From Streptomyces marinisediminis (GTDB lineage Bacteria > Actinomycetota > Actinomycetes > Streptomycetales > Streptomycetaceae), in assembly GCF_026262575.1 (NCBI RefSeq), contig NZ_JAPKFL010000013.1:100705-164704 (forward strand): a stretch of DNA of 64,000 bases, written 5' to 3'. The number at the start of each line of letters is the position of its first letter. The first letter of the stretch is position 1. Below are positions 43,976 through 52,384 of this stretch, one piece after another. Below the pieces are notes generated by a model. It had not been told where the DNA came from. It did not search any database and saw nothing but the letters and a program-made list of their open reading frames with translations. Position numbers and translations under genes: made by a program.

Positions 43976-45928
43976 ATGCCGAAAGCGCCGCGCGTGCCAC
44001 GCGCCCCGCTGACGCCGCACCGCCACACACCGGACGGCGCCACGCCGGACGCCGCCACGCCGCACCGCTCGCCCGGGCGCCGCGCACCGCGCCGGTTCGC
44101 GCTCACCGCGACGGGCCTGGCCGCCGCCCTCGCCCTGGGGACGGCGGCGCTGCCCTCGGCCGCCCAGGCCGCCCCCGGCCGCGCCGACCACGGGCCCGCC
44201 GCCACCGGGCACGCCGACCCCGGGCCCCGCCCCGGGCACGGGCACGGCAACGGCAACGGCAACGGCAACGGCCGGACCGTCGACCTCCAGGTGCTGGCCA
44301 TCAACGACTTCCACGGCCACCTGGAGCCGCCCACCGGGTCCAGCGGCACCGTCACCCGCGAGCACGCCGACGGCAGCACCGAGTCGGTCCCGGCCGGCGG
44401 CGTGGAGTACCTGGCCACCGCGTTGCGCGAGGCGCGCGAGGGGCACCGGCACTCGATCACCGTCGCCCCCGGCGACATCGTGGGCGCGAGCCCGCTGCTG
44501 TCCGGGCTCTTCCACGACGAGCCGACGATCGAGGCGATGAACGCGCTCGGCATGGACGTCGTCGGCGTCGGCAACCACGAGTTCGACGAGGGCCGGGCGG
44601 AGCTGCTGCGGCTCCAGCGCGGCGGCTGCCACCCGGTCGACGGCTGCTACGCCGAGGACCGCACCTTCGCGGGCGCCGACTTCCCCGTGCTGGCCGCCAA
44701 CGTCGTCGACGAGAAGACCGGCAAGCCGCTGCTGAAGCCGTACACGGTGGTCAAGCAGCGCGGGGTGAAGGTGGGCTTCGTCGGCGTCACGCTGGAGGGC
44801 ACCGCCGACATCGTCTCCGCCGAGGGCGTCAAGGGGCTGAAGTTCCTGGACGAAGCCGACACGATCAACCGCTACACCCGCGAGCTGCGGCGCCAGGGCG
44901 TCAACGCCGTCGTCGCCCTCGTGCACGAGGGCGGCCACCCGGCGAACCCGGCGTACAACGCCGACTGCGCGGCCCCCGGCGGCGGCATCTCGGGGCCGAT
45001 CACGGACATCGCGGCGCGCACCGACGCGGGCGTGGACGCGCTGGTGACCGGCCACACCCACCAGCCGTACGTGTGCAGCCTGCCCGACCCGGAGGGCAAC
45101 GACCGGCTGGTCACCTCCGCCGCCTCCTACGGCCGCCTGTTCACCGAGCTCGACATGGTCTACGACCGCGCCCGGCGCGACATCGTGCGCGCCTCGGTGA
45201 CCGGCACCAACCACGTCGTCCACCGCGAGCGGCCGAAGGCGGCCGACCTCACCGAGCTGATCGCCGGCTGGCAGGAGCTGGCCGCACCCGTCGCGAACCG
45301 CCCGATCGGCTACGTCTCCGAGGACATCACCGCGGACCGGACGCTGCCGGAGACGCCGCTGGGCGACCTCGTCGCCGACGCGCAGCTCGCCCACGCCCGC
45401 ACCCAGGACGAGACCACCGACCTGGCGCTGATGAACCCCGGCGGCATCCGCGCCGACCTCACCCACGCGGCCTCCGGCACCGAGGGCGACGGCGTGGTCA
45501 CCTACGCCGAGGGCTACACCGTCCAGCCCTTCTCCAACACCGTCAACATCGTCTCCCTCACCGGGGAGCAGCTCCTCGGCGTGCTGCGCGAGCAGGTGAG
45601 CGGGGCGAACGCGGCCGCGCCGAAGATCCTCCAGGTCTCGCACGGGTTCACCTACACCCTGGACCTGACCCGCACCGGCGCGGACCGCGTCGTGGCCGGC
45701 TCCGTGCGGCTGGACGGCGCGCCCCTGGCGGCCGACCGCACCTACCGGGTGGCCGTCAACTCCTTCCTCGCCGGCGGCGGCGACGGCTTCCCGACGCTGG
45801 CCGAGGGCACCGACCCGCTGGTGGGCGGGGACGACCTGCGCGCGCTGGAGGAGTACCTGCGGGCGCACTCCTCCCCCGGCGCCCCGCTGGCGGCCCCGGC
45901 GGCGGACCGCGTCACCGTCGTGCGCTGA
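43976..45928 (+). CDS. Secreted 5'-nucleotidase / bifunctional metallophosphoesterase
   Basis: 650 residues from ATG 43976. An unusually long basic N-terminus (about 40 residues) precedes the signal-peptide core RRFALTATGLAAALALGTAA, cleaved near AQA-AP. A Gly/His/Asn low-complexity stretch follows. The calcineurin-like domain has AINDFHGHLEP, GDIVGASP, GVGNHEFDEG, LVHEGGH and VTGHTHQPY (metal ligands D, H, D, N, H, H). The C-terminal 5'-nucleotidase domain has MNPGGIRADL and the substrate-stacking GGDGFP segment. It would release phosphate from extracellular nucleotides. Confidence 0.93.
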   Translation: MPKAPRVPRAPLTPHRHTPDGATPDAATPHRSPGRRAPRRFALTATGLAAALALGTAALPSAAQAAPGRADHGPAATGHADPGPRPGHGHGNGNGNGNGRTVDLQVLAINDFHGHLEPPTGSSGTVTREHADGSTESVPAGGVEYLATALREAREGHRHSITVAPGDIVGASPLLSGLFHDEPTIEAMNALGMDVVGVGNHEFDEGRAELLRLQRGGCHPVDGCYAEDRTFAGADFPVLAANVVDEKTGKPLLKPYTVVKQRGVKVGFVGVTLEGTADIVSAEGVKGLKFLDEADTINRYTRELRRQGVNAVVALVHEGGHPANPAYNADCAAPGGGISGPITDIAARTDAGVDALVTGHTHQPYVCSLPDPEGNDRLVTSAASYGRLFTELDMVYDRARRDIVRASVTGTNHVVHRERPKAADLTELIAGWQELAAPVANRPIGYVSEDITADRTLPETPLGDLVADAQLAHARTQDETTDLALMNPGGIRADLTHAASGTEGDGVVTYAEGYTVQPFSNTVNIVSLTGEQLLGVLREQVSGANAAAPKILQVSHGFTYTLDLTRTGADRVVAGSVRLDGAPLAADRTYRVAVNSFLAGGGDGFPTLAEGTDPLVGGDDLRALEEYLRAHSSPGAPLAAPAADRVTVVR

Positions 45929-45947
45929 GCACCGCCCCCGCGCACGG

Positions 45948-45983
45948 ACGCGCCCACCCGCCGGACGCCGGCCGGGTGGGCGC
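45948..45983. terminator. Terminator between the 5'-nucleotidase and FMN reductase genes
   Basis: 12-bp perfect stem (45948-45959 with 45972-45983), 12-nt loop, lying between two convergent stop codons. Confidence 0.75.
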
Positions 45984-45992
45984 GCCGCCGTG

Positions 45993-46586
45993 TCACGCCC
46001 CGTACGGGCGCTTGGCCCGGGCCTCGGCCAACGCGGACGCCCACCAGTCGAGTTGGCCGAGCATGCCCTTGGCGGCGGCCGCCGCCTCCGCGGCCTCCCG
46101 GGGCTGGCCCTGCTCGTCGAAGGCGTTCCAGGCGTGGTGGAAACTCAGCGCGTCGCGCACGGTGACGGCGTGCATCTCCGGGAAGACCTGCCGCAGTTGC
46201 TCGGCGGCCCGGATGCCGCCGCCCTGGCCGCCGTAGGAGACCAACCCGACGGGCTTGGCCCGCCACTCCTCGCGGTACCAGTCCACGGCGTTCTTCAGGG
46301 CGGCGGGGAAGCTGTGGTTGTACTCCGGGGTGACGACGACGAAGGCGTCCGCCCGCGCCAGCCGCGCGCCAAGCTCCCGCTGGTGGCGCGCCACGTCGGC
46401 CGCCGGAGCGCCGCCCCAGCTCGGCATCACCAGCGGCAGCGGGTGGTCGGCCAGGTCGACGACGTCCACGTCGAACGCCCCGTGCTCGCGGGCCTGTTCG
46501 GCGAACCAGTGGCTGACGGTGGGGCCGAAGCGGCCCTCGCGGACGCTCCCGGTCAGGACGGCCAGGCGCAGCGCGGTGGTGGACAT
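45993..46586 (-). CDS. NADPH-dependent FMN reductase / quinone reductase-like
   Basis: 197 residues from ATG 46586, with GGGAG about 6 bases upstream. Flavodoxin-like fold: LTGSVREGRFGPTVSHW (FMN phosphate loop), DAFVVVTPEYNHSFPAALKN (the TPEYNxSxP motif of the FMN-reductase family) and GLVSYGGQGGGIRAAEQLR. These enzymes reduce FMN, quinones or azo compounds with NADPH. It diverges from a SoxR gene across a perfect operator palindrome, so it is very likely induced by redox-active compounds through SoxR. Confidence 0.92.
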   Translation of the reverse strand: MSTTALRLAVLTGSVREGRFGPTVSHWFAEQAREHGAFDVDVVDLADHPLPLVMPSWGGAPAADVARHQRELGARLARADAFVVVTPEYNHSFPAALKNAVDWYREEWRAKPVGLVSYGGQGGGIRAAEQLRQVFPEMHAVTVRDALSFHHAWNAFDEQGQPREAAEAAAAAKGMLGQLDWWASALAEARAKRPYGA

Positions 46587-46640
46587 GGTGACTCCCGTGG
46601 TCCGGGCCGGGCCCCTCGCCCGACCGCTGCACCGAGCCTC

Positions 46641-46664
46641 TGACTTCAACTTAGGTTGAAGTCA
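46641..46664. promoter_or_regulatory. SoxR operator (perfect palindrome)
   Basis: tgacttcaac - ttag - gttgaagtca: 10-bp perfect inverted repeat with a 4-bp centre. On the minus strand it fills the space between TTGACT (46665-46660) and a GAGGCT -10-like hexamer, with a 19-bp spacer, the long spacing typical of MerR-family activated promoters. Confidence 0.85.
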
Positions 46665-46680
46665 AGCTACGGTGACGGAC

Positions 46681-47133
46681 ATGACGACACCCTCCTGGAA
46701 GGCGCGCGAACTCACCGTCGGAGAAGTGGCCGCCCGCAGCGGCGTGGCCGCCTCCGCCCTGCGCTTCTACGAGCGCAACGGACTCCTGCACAGCCGCCGC
46801 ACGAGTGGCAACCAACGCCGGTACGCGCGCGACACCCTGCGCCGCGTCGCCTTCATCCGCGCCTCCCAGCGCGTGGGCATCTCGCTGGAGCGCATCCGCG
46901 ACGTGCTGGACCTGCTGCCGGAGAACCGCACGCCCAGCCGGGCCGACTGGGCCCGCGTCTCCGAGTGCTGGCGCGACGACCTGAACCTGCGCATCAAGCA
47001 ACTCACCGAGCTGCGCGACGACCTGGACGACTGCATCGGCTGCGGCTGCCTCACCCTGGACCGCTGCGCGCTGGTCAACCCCTGGGACATGGCCGCCGAG
47101 GCCGGCCCGGGCTGCCGCGGCTTCACGGCCTGA
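46681..47133 (+). CDS. soxR: Redox-sensing transcriptional activator SoxR
   Basis: 150 residues from ATG 46681; a -10-like TACGGT (46668-46673) stands 7 bases before it, so the mRNA is probably leaderless and the in-frame GTG 46672 is not the start. MerR DNA-binding helix-turn-helix LTVGEVAARSGVAASALRFY, coiled-coil dimerisation helix, and the [2Fe-2S] cluster motif CIGCGCLTLDRC (C-x2-C-x-C-x5-C). In Streptomyces, SoxR responds to the cell's own redox-active metabolites rather than to superoxide. Confidence 0.95.
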   Translation: MTTPSWKARELTVGEVAARSGVAASALRFYERNGLLHSRRTSGNQRRYARDTLRRVAFIRASQRVGISLERIRDVLDLLPENRTPSRADWARVSECWRDDLNLRIKQLTELRDDLDDCIGCGCLTLDRCALVNPWDMAAEAGPGCRGFTA

Positions 47134-47180
47134 GCGCCCCCGTCGCGGCGGGCGGCGACAGCCCCGGCGGCCGGACGGCG

Positions 47181-48203
47181 TCAGCCGCAGCCGCAGCTCC
47201 GGCGCACGACGAGGGCGGAGGGGAACTGCCGGAGCCGCTCGCGGCGGGAGCCGGTGGTGCGCACGGTCTCGTCGAGCACCAGGTCCACCGCGGCCCGCGC
47301 CATCCCCGGGCGGTCGGAGGCGACCGTGGTCAGCGGCGGGTCCGTCAGCGCCGCCTCCTTCACGTCGTCGAAGCCCGCGACGGCCAGCTCACCGGGCACG
47401 TCGAGGCGCAGCTCGCGCGCGGCCCGCAGGACGCCGATGGCCTGGTCGTCCGTCGCGCAGAGGATCGCGGGCGGCCGGTCCGGGCCGGACAGCAGCTTCA
47501 GCCCCACCTCGTAGGCGTCGTAGCGGTTGTAGGGTGCCTGGAAGAGCCGCCCCTCGGTGGAGCGGCCCGCCTCGCGCATGGCGCGCCGCCAGCCCTCGAC
47601 GTGGTCGGTCACCGGGTCCCCGACGACCGGGGTCGTCTCCACGCCGCCCAGGCAGGCGACGTAGGGATGCCCGTGCTCCAGCAGGTGGCGGGTGGCCAGG
47701 TGCGCGCCGCCCACGTCGTCGGTCACCACGGCGACGTCCTCGATCGCCTCCGGACGCCGGTGCAGCAGCACCACCCGCGCGTCCCACGCCTCGATCTCGG
47801 CCGCCGCGCGCTCGCTGGGGCCCTGGCTGACCAGGATCAGCCCCGAGACCCGCATGCCGAGGAACGCCCGCAGGTAGTGCACCTCGCGCTCGTCGAGGTA
47901 GTCGGAGTTGCCGACCAGCACCATCTTGCCGCGCTCGGCGGCCTCCCGTTCGACGGCGTGGGCCATCTCCGCGAAGAACGGCTGCCGGGCGTCGGGGACG
48001 ATCATCCCTATGAGGTCGGTGCGGCGGGAGGCCATGGCCTGCGCGACGCGGTCCGGCCGGTAGCCGAGCTCCTTGATCGCCGCGAGCACCCGCTCCCGGG
48101 TGGCGGGGGCGACCGGTCGGGGTCCGTTGTTGATGACGTAGCTCACGACGGCGGTCGAGGTTCCCGCCAGCCGTGCCACGTCGTCTCGCGTCACCTTCGC
48201 CAC
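47181..48203 (-). CDS. LacI-family transcriptional regulator
   Basis: 340 residues from GTG 48203. The LacI helix-turn-helix and hinge are intact: [47 protein letters not shown]. The periplasmic-binding-protein-like effector domain follows ([40 protein letters not shown]). It ends in RRSCGCG, a common tail of actinobacterial LacI regulators. A sugar or sugar-derived effector is likely, but no sugar operon is adjacent. Confidence 0.92.
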   Translation of the reverse strand: MAKVTRDDVARLAGTSTAVVSYVINNGPRPVAPATRERVLAAIKELGYRPDRVAQAMASRRTDLIGMIVPDARQPFFAEMAHAVEREAAERGKMVLVGNSDYLDEREVHYLRAFLGMRVSGLILVSQGPSERAAAEIEAWDARVVLLHRRPEAIEDVAVVTDDVGGAHLATRHLLEHGHPYVACLGGVETTPVVGDPVTDHVEGWRRAMREAGRSTEGRLFQAPYNRYDAYEVGLKLLSGPDRPPAILCATDDQAIGVLRAARELRLDVPGELAVAGFDDVKEAALTDPPLTTVASDRPGMARAAVDLVLDETVRTTGSRRERLRQFPSALVVRRSCGCG

Positions 48204-48453
48204 GGCGGGCAGTCTACGCGGGGGGACGGGCCCCAGGGTCACACGCGGATACCGTTCCCCCGCCACGTCACCACGCCGGGGCCGCCCGGCACACCCGCCG
48301 GGCCGCGGGGCGTCGCACCGTGGGCGGCACGAGCAGCGCACGGGCTGGCGGCGTGGGCGCCACTCCGTGGGTGGCGCGGGCGCACGCCGGGCAGCCGACG
48401 CACGCGCCGGGCGGACGGGCCGCCCGCCGGGCGGACGGGCCGCGCGCGGACGT

Positions 48454-48490
48454 GGGCGGTACCGGGCGTCAGCGGCGCCCGGTACCGCCC
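48454..48490 (-). terminator. glnR terminator overlapping its own stop codon
   Basis: 15-bp perfect stem (48454-48468 with 48476-48490), 7-nt loop. The glnR stop (48469-48471) lies in the loop and the upstream arm is coding sequence. Confidence 0.8.
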
Positions 48491-49272
48491 GCGTCCGCCG
48501 CGTCCCTGGCCACCCGCTCGGCCGCCTCGGCGACGCTCTTCTCCCCGGCGGCGCGCTCGGCCACCTCCTCCGGCTTCCCCTGCTTTCCCTGCTTCCCCGG
48601 CTTCTCCGGCGTGACGAACCGGTACCCGACGTTGCGGACGGTGCCGATGAGCGACTCGTGCTCCGGGCCGAGCTTGGCCCGCAGCCGCCGCACGTGCACG
48701 TCCACGGTCCGGGTGCCGCCGAAGTAGTCGTAGCCCCACACCTCCTGGAGGAGCTGGGCGCGGGTGAACACCCGGCCGGGGTGCTGCGCGAGGTACTTCA
48801 GCAGCTCGAACTCCTTGAAGGTGAGGTCGAGCACGCGGCCCTTGAGCTTGGCGCTGTAGGTCGCCTCGTCCACCGAGAGGTCGCCGTTGCGGATCTCCAT
48901 CGGGCTCTCGTCCACGGTGAGCTGCTGGCGCCCCAGCGCGAGCCGCAGCCGGGCCTCCACCTCGGCGGGGCCCGCGGTGTCCAGCAGCACCTCGTCCACC
49001 CCCCACTCGGCGGTGACGGCCGCCAGGCCGCCCTCGGTCACGATCAGCACCAGCGGGCAGCCGGGCCCGGTGGAGCGCAGGAGCTGGCACAGCGAGCGCA
49101 CCTGCGGCAGCTCGCGCCGCCCGTCGACGAGGATGACGTCGGCCCCCGGCGTGTTGACCAGGGCGGGCCCCTCGGCCGGGGCGACCCGCACGTTGTGCAG
49201 CAGCAGCCCGAGCGCGGGCAGCACTTCGGCGGAGGGCTGGAGAGCGTTGGTCAGGAGGAGAAGCGAGCTCAT
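48469..49272 (-). CDS. glnR: Nitrogen regulator GlnR
   Basis: 267 residues from ATG 49272, matching the conserved start [14 protein letters not shown]. The atypical receiver domain ([20 protein letters not shown]) has the central Asp but lacks the usual acidic pocket, as in other GlnR proteins. The C-terminal winged helix is [39 protein letters not shown] and [15 protein letters not shown]. It activates glutamine synthetase, amt and nitrate genes under nitrogen limitation. The Lys/Glu/Ala-rich tail after residue 230 is variable in the family. Confidence 0.96.
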   Translation of the reverse strand: MSSLLLLTNALQPSAEVLPALGLLLHNVRVAPAEGPALVNTPGADVILVDGRRELPQVRSLCQLLRSTGPGCPLVLIVTEGGLAAVTAEWGVDEVLLDTAGPAEVEARLRLALGRQQLTVDESPMEIRNGDLSVDEATYSAKLKGRVLDLTFKEFELLKYLAQHPGRVFTRAQLLQEVWGYDYFGGTRTVDVHVRRLRAKLGPEHESLIGTVRNVGYRFVTPEKPGKQGKQGKPEEVAERAAGEKSVAEAAERVARDAADAGGTGRR

Positions 49273-49575
49273 GACGGTGAGTCCTTCCTCGGTCCCATCG
49301 AGGGCGGGGGACGGCGCGCTCCCCGCGGTGGGTGAGGGCCGCCCGAAAGCACGAAAGGACCCGGAGGCGACATTGCCCGAGTCCTTACCCGCAGCAGGAT
49401 AGCCGAGATCCCCCCGCCTCCCCAGTGCGACGTTCACCACGCCCTACCCCGCCGTTCACCCTCCGCCCCGGCGGACGGACCCCGCCGGGAACGGCCGGGC
49501 GGCGGGGCGGGCGGGCGGTGGCGGGGAGGGCATGATGGGGGCCACGCACTAGCTCGTCGCGGTGGGAGTCGCTAC
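49273..49575. other. 303-bp divergent gap between glnR and the MoaD-like gene
   Basis: It carries the promoters of both genes. No supported gene, GlnR-type a/b box pair or long hairpin was seen. Confidence 0.5.
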
Positions 49576-49845
49576 ATGGCCGTACAGGGAACGATCCGCT
49601 ACTGGGCGGCGGCGAAGGCCGCGGCCGGGGTCGCGGAGGAGGGGTACGAGGCCGGGACGCTGGCCGAGGCCCTGGACGCCGCCCGGACGCGGCACACCGC
49701 GCGCCCCGAGTTCGCCCGGGTGCTGCGGCGCTGCTCCTTCCTGGTGGACGGCGACCCGGTCGGCACCCGCCCTCACGAGGCCGTGCGGCTCACGCAGGGC
49801 GGCACCGTCGAGGTCCTCCCGCCGTTCGCCGGAGGGGCGCGGTGA
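49576..49845 (+). CDS. MoaD/ThiS-family sulfur-carrier-like protein
   Basis: 89 residues from ATG 49576 (GGGAG upstream). Beta-grasp pattern: IRYWAAAKAAAGV at the N-terminus as in MoaD, CSFLVDGDPV, and VEVLPPFAGGAR at the C-terminus. The functional Gly-Gly is followed by Ala-Arg, so it would need trimming or may be non-thiolated. Members donate sulfur in molybdopterin, thiamin or cysteine synthesis. Its stop overlaps the start of the next gene by 4 bases. Confidence 0.8.
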   Translation: MAVQGTIRYWAAAKAAAGVAEEGYEAGTLAEALDAARTRHTARPEFARVLRRCSFLVDGDPVGTRPHEAVRLTQGGTVEVLPPFAGGAR

Positions 49846-50819
49846 GCGCGCCGCACGACCGGCACGACCACGCCCCGCACCAGCACGGCGGGTCGCGGCC
49901 GCCGCAGGCGACGCAACCCGCCCCGGGGACGCCGACGGGCGGCCCCGGGGGCCCGGGTGCCGTCCCGCCGCAGCCCGGCCCGGGGCGCGGGCGGGGGCCG
50001 GGGCGCCGCCGGGCGGGCCGCTCGGCGCACGGCCCCGGCGGTGTCGCCGAGCGCGTCGGCGACCCGGTCATCCCACCGGGTCCGCTGCCCGCCCTGGGCA
50101 CCCTCGCGCTGGCGGTGGCGTTCGCCGCCGCCGCCCCCCTGGGCCGGTTCGCGCTCGTCGTGCCGCTCCTGGCGCTCCAGGCGGTGACGGCCGCCGGCTG
50201 GTACCGGCTGAACGGCATGTGGCCCGCCCGGCAGGGCATCGCGGCGGCCTTCCTGGCCGGGCTCACCGCCGACGCGGCGCTGCTCGCCGTGGACGCCGGG
50301 CACACCGCGACGGCGCTGCTGGGCGTGCTGGGGTTCTGGATGCTGCTGGTGCTGCTGCTCCAGCTCCGCGACCGCGGCGCCCCGGAGGAGCGGCTGTACG
50401 CGCTGACCGCGGGCGTCACCGCCACGGTGCTGACCGTGCTGGCGGCCGGGTTCCTGGCCGCCGTGGAACACAGCCCCGAGGTGGTGACGGCCGGCGCCGT
50501 CGCCGTGGGCGCGGCCGCCGTGCTGCGGGCGGTGCCGCTGCCCGGGCCGGTGACCGCCGCGCTGGCGCTGGCGGGCGCCGCGGCGGCCGGGCTGGCCGCC
50601 GCGGAGCTGGTCGGTGCCGAGGCCGTGCGGTGGGCCGGGCTCCAGGGCGGCGCGGCGGGCGCGGTACTCGGCGCGCTCGCGGGCGGGTGCGCACTGGTCG
50701 GCCTGCGCACGGCCAGCTACGACTGGCCCTCGCGCTTCGTGCACCTGACCGCCGGGGTCGCCCTGCCGCTGACCCTGGCCGCCCCGGCCGTCTACGCCCT
50801 GGCCCGGCTCGCCGCCTGA
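49842..50819 (+). CDS. Polytopic membrane protein of unknown function
   Basis: 325 residues from GTG 49842, coupled to the MoaD-like gene by a GTGA overlap. The first 75 residues are His/Pro/Gly-rich and cytoplasmic-like (HDRHDHAPHQHGGS near the start). About eight to nine hydrophobic helices follow, from LPALGTLALAVAFAAAAPLG onward, ending LPLTLAAPAVYALARLAA. I do not recognise a transport motif. The His-rich N-terminus could bind metal, which is speculation. Confidence 0.72.
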   Translation: MSAPHDRHDHAPHQHGGSRPPQATQPAPGTPTGGPGGPGAVPPQPGPGRGRGPGRRRAGRSAHGPGGVAERVGDPVIPPGPLPALGTLALAVAFAAAAPLGRFALVVPLLALQAVTAAGWYRLNGMWPARQGIAAAFLAGLTADAALLAVDAGHTATALLGVLGFWMLLVLLLQLRDRGAPEERLYALTAGVTATVLTVLAAGFLAAVEHSPEVVTAGAVAVGAAAVLRAVPLPGPVTAALALAGAAAAGLAAAELVGAEAVRWAGLQGGAAGAVLGALAGGCALVGLRTASYDWPSRFVHLTAGVALPLTLAAPAVYALARLAA

Positions 50820-50908
50820 ACCGGGCCGCCACCGGCCGGGTCACCGCCTGAACCGGCCGGTAGCCGCGCCGTTAGGATCGCGGGAGTCGACCTGGGGGGC
50901 CGAAGGCC

Positions 50909-51619
50909 ATGCGCGCACTGCGGATCACACTCATCGTCCTGCTCGTGCTGGGCGGCCTCTTCGTCGGCGTGGACCGGCTCGCGGTGAACTACGCCGAGGG
51001 CGAGCTCGCCGACCGGGCCCGGGCAGCGCGCGGCGCGGAGTCCGCCGAGGCGTCCGTGAACGGCTTCCCCTTCCTCACCCAGCTCGCGAGCAAGGAGCTG
51101 GAGTCGGTGGACATCACGCTCAGCGGCGTCACCGCCTCCAGCGACGGCCGCACGCTCCAGGTCGACGAGTTCGACGTGCGGGCCCGCGACATCCGGCTCG
51201 CCGACGACTTCCGCGGCGGCGTGGCCGCCGAGGCCACCGGGACGGCGTACATCACCTACGACGCGCTCAGCGCGGCGGCCGACGAGGGCGTGACGATCTC
51301 CCACGGCGGCGACGCGGCGGCCGACGGGCAGGCGAAGGTCGAGGTCACCGGCCGGGTGCGGGTGCCGCTGCTGGACCGCACGATCGAGGAGTCCACGGTC
51401 AGCACGCTCACCGTGGAGAACGGCGACACGATCCGGCTGCACGCCGACGAGGTGCCCGGTTCCTCGATCCCCGGTGTCGAGGAGCTGATCCGCGAGCGGA
51501 TCGACTACACGCGGCGGATCGACGGGCTGCCCGCCGGCGTGGAGCTGACCGGCGTCGAGGCCACCGAGGACGGCGTCCAGGTCGAGTTCGCCGGGGAGCG
51601 GATCGACCTCGCCGGCTGA
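50909..51619 (+). CDS. LmeA/DUF2993-type phospholipid-binding protein
   Basis: 236 residues from ATG 50909 (GAAGG just upstream). N-terminal membrane anchor or signal ITLIVLLVLGGLFVGVDRLA, then the DUF2993 pattern: VNYAEGELADRARAA, VNGFPFLTQLASKELESVDI and LPAGVELTGVEATEDGVQV. The mycobacterial relative LmeA is a periplasmic phospholipid-binding protein that supports lipomannan elongation. A -10-like TAGGAT (50873-50878) lies about 30 bases upstream. Confidence 0.85.
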   Translation: MRALRITLIVLLVLGGLFVGVDRLAVNYAEGELADRARAARGAESAEASVNGFPFLTQLASKELESVDITLSGVTASSDGRTLQVDEFDVRARDIRLADDFRGGVAAEATGTAYITYDALSAAADEGVTISHGGDAAADGQAKVEVTGRVRVPLLDRTIEESTVSTLTVENGDTIRLHADEVPGSSIPGVEELIRERIDYTRRIDGLPAGVELTGVEATEDGVQVEFAGERIDLAG

Positions 51620-52009
51620 CGCGGCCGGCGGCGCGGGCGCCGGGGCGGACGCACGGACGACCGGACGGCCGGGCGGCCCGGGGAAGGCGTGGGCTCCCCA
51701 CGGACGGACGGCCCCACGCACGGACGGCCCCGGCCCGGCGCACGGGCGGTCGGGCAGCCCACGGGCGGTCGGGCCCCGCACGCCAGTGCCCGGCGAAGGG
51801 CGCGCCGCCAGGGCGCGGCACGGGTGCCCGGGCGCGGCGGAGGCGGCCGGAACGGGCGTGGAAGGGCCCTCGTCCAGCATCCGAGACGTCGCCCCGGGCG
51901 ACCGCGAGATGCCGGCGCCGCCGCCCCCGAGGGGGAGCGGCGGGGAGCGGCGCGGCACCGGCTCGCGTCCCACCATGCAAACGATCACGTCTCGTCATGC
52001 GGAACGTCG
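51620..52009. other. Noncoding gap with short GC-rich repeats before the cys leader
   Basis: It contains two copies of cacggacggcccc (about 51697-51735) and two of cacgggcggtcggg (about 51740-51775). No gene is supported; the promoter of the leader peptide begins at its right end. Confidence 0.6.
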
Positions 52010-52038
52010 GTGACACGCGCGTCCCGCGTCCTTACGAT
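52010..52038 (+). promoter_or_regulatory. Promoter of the leader peptide - rhodanese unit
   Basis: GTGACA (52010-52015) and TACGAT (52033-52038) are 17 bp apart, a near-consensus vegetative promoter. The -10 is 7 bases before the leader-peptide ATG, so the transcript is probably leaderless. Confidence 0.7.
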
Positions 52039-52045
52039 CGACGGC

Positions 52046-52129
52046 ATGACCCGACAGGCGGAACTCACCAAGCGACGGGCAGTCGACCTGTGCCGCGTCG
52101 CCGCCATGCTCTGTCGCCCCACCGCCTGA
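52046..52129 (+). CDS. 27-residue Cys-containing leader peptide
   Basis: ATG 52046 to TGA 52129. The peptide ends RRAVDLCRVAAMLCRPTA, the pattern of the 'putative leader peptide' family that precedes sulfur-metabolism genes in Streptomyces, with two Cys codons (TGC, TGT) in its second half. A perfect 21-bp inverted repeat starts 2 bases after the stop. The likely role is cysteine-responsive attenuation of the downstream sulfurtransferase gene; the peptide itself probably has no product function. Confidence 0.82.
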   Translation: MTRQAELTKRRAVDLCRVAAMLCRPTA

Positions 52130-52130
52130 C

Positions 52131-52194
52131 GGCCCGCGCCCGTCGGCCGGCGCACCGGTGCGGCGGGCGCCGTGCCGGCCGACGGGCGCGGGCC
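52131..52194 (+). terminator. Attenuator-like hairpin, 21-bp perfect stem
   Basis: Bases 52131-52151 are exactly complementary to 52174-52194, with a 22-nt loop that itself contains the palindrome gcaccggtgc (52152-52161). It begins immediately after the leader-peptide stop and 190 bases before the sulfurtransferase ATG, so ribosome position on the leader could decide whether it forms. Confidence 0.8.
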
Positions 52195-52384
52195 GCCCAG
52201 CCGCCCGCCACGGCCGACGGCGCCCCGCTCCGTGCCGGTCCGGCGCCGCACGCCACACCGGACGGCGCCGGACGCCCGCCCGGAGGACCCGCCTCCGCGG
52301 CGCCCCGCGCGCCCCGCACCGCAGACCACCCGCCGCACGCACCGCACACGCACCGCACCGCACCAACGCCCCGGAGGAGATCCC

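Noticed and set aside
43880..45868. 662-codon minus-strand open frame
   Set aside because: Antisense shadow of the 5'-nucleotidase gene, which has a signal peptide and every metal-ligand motif.
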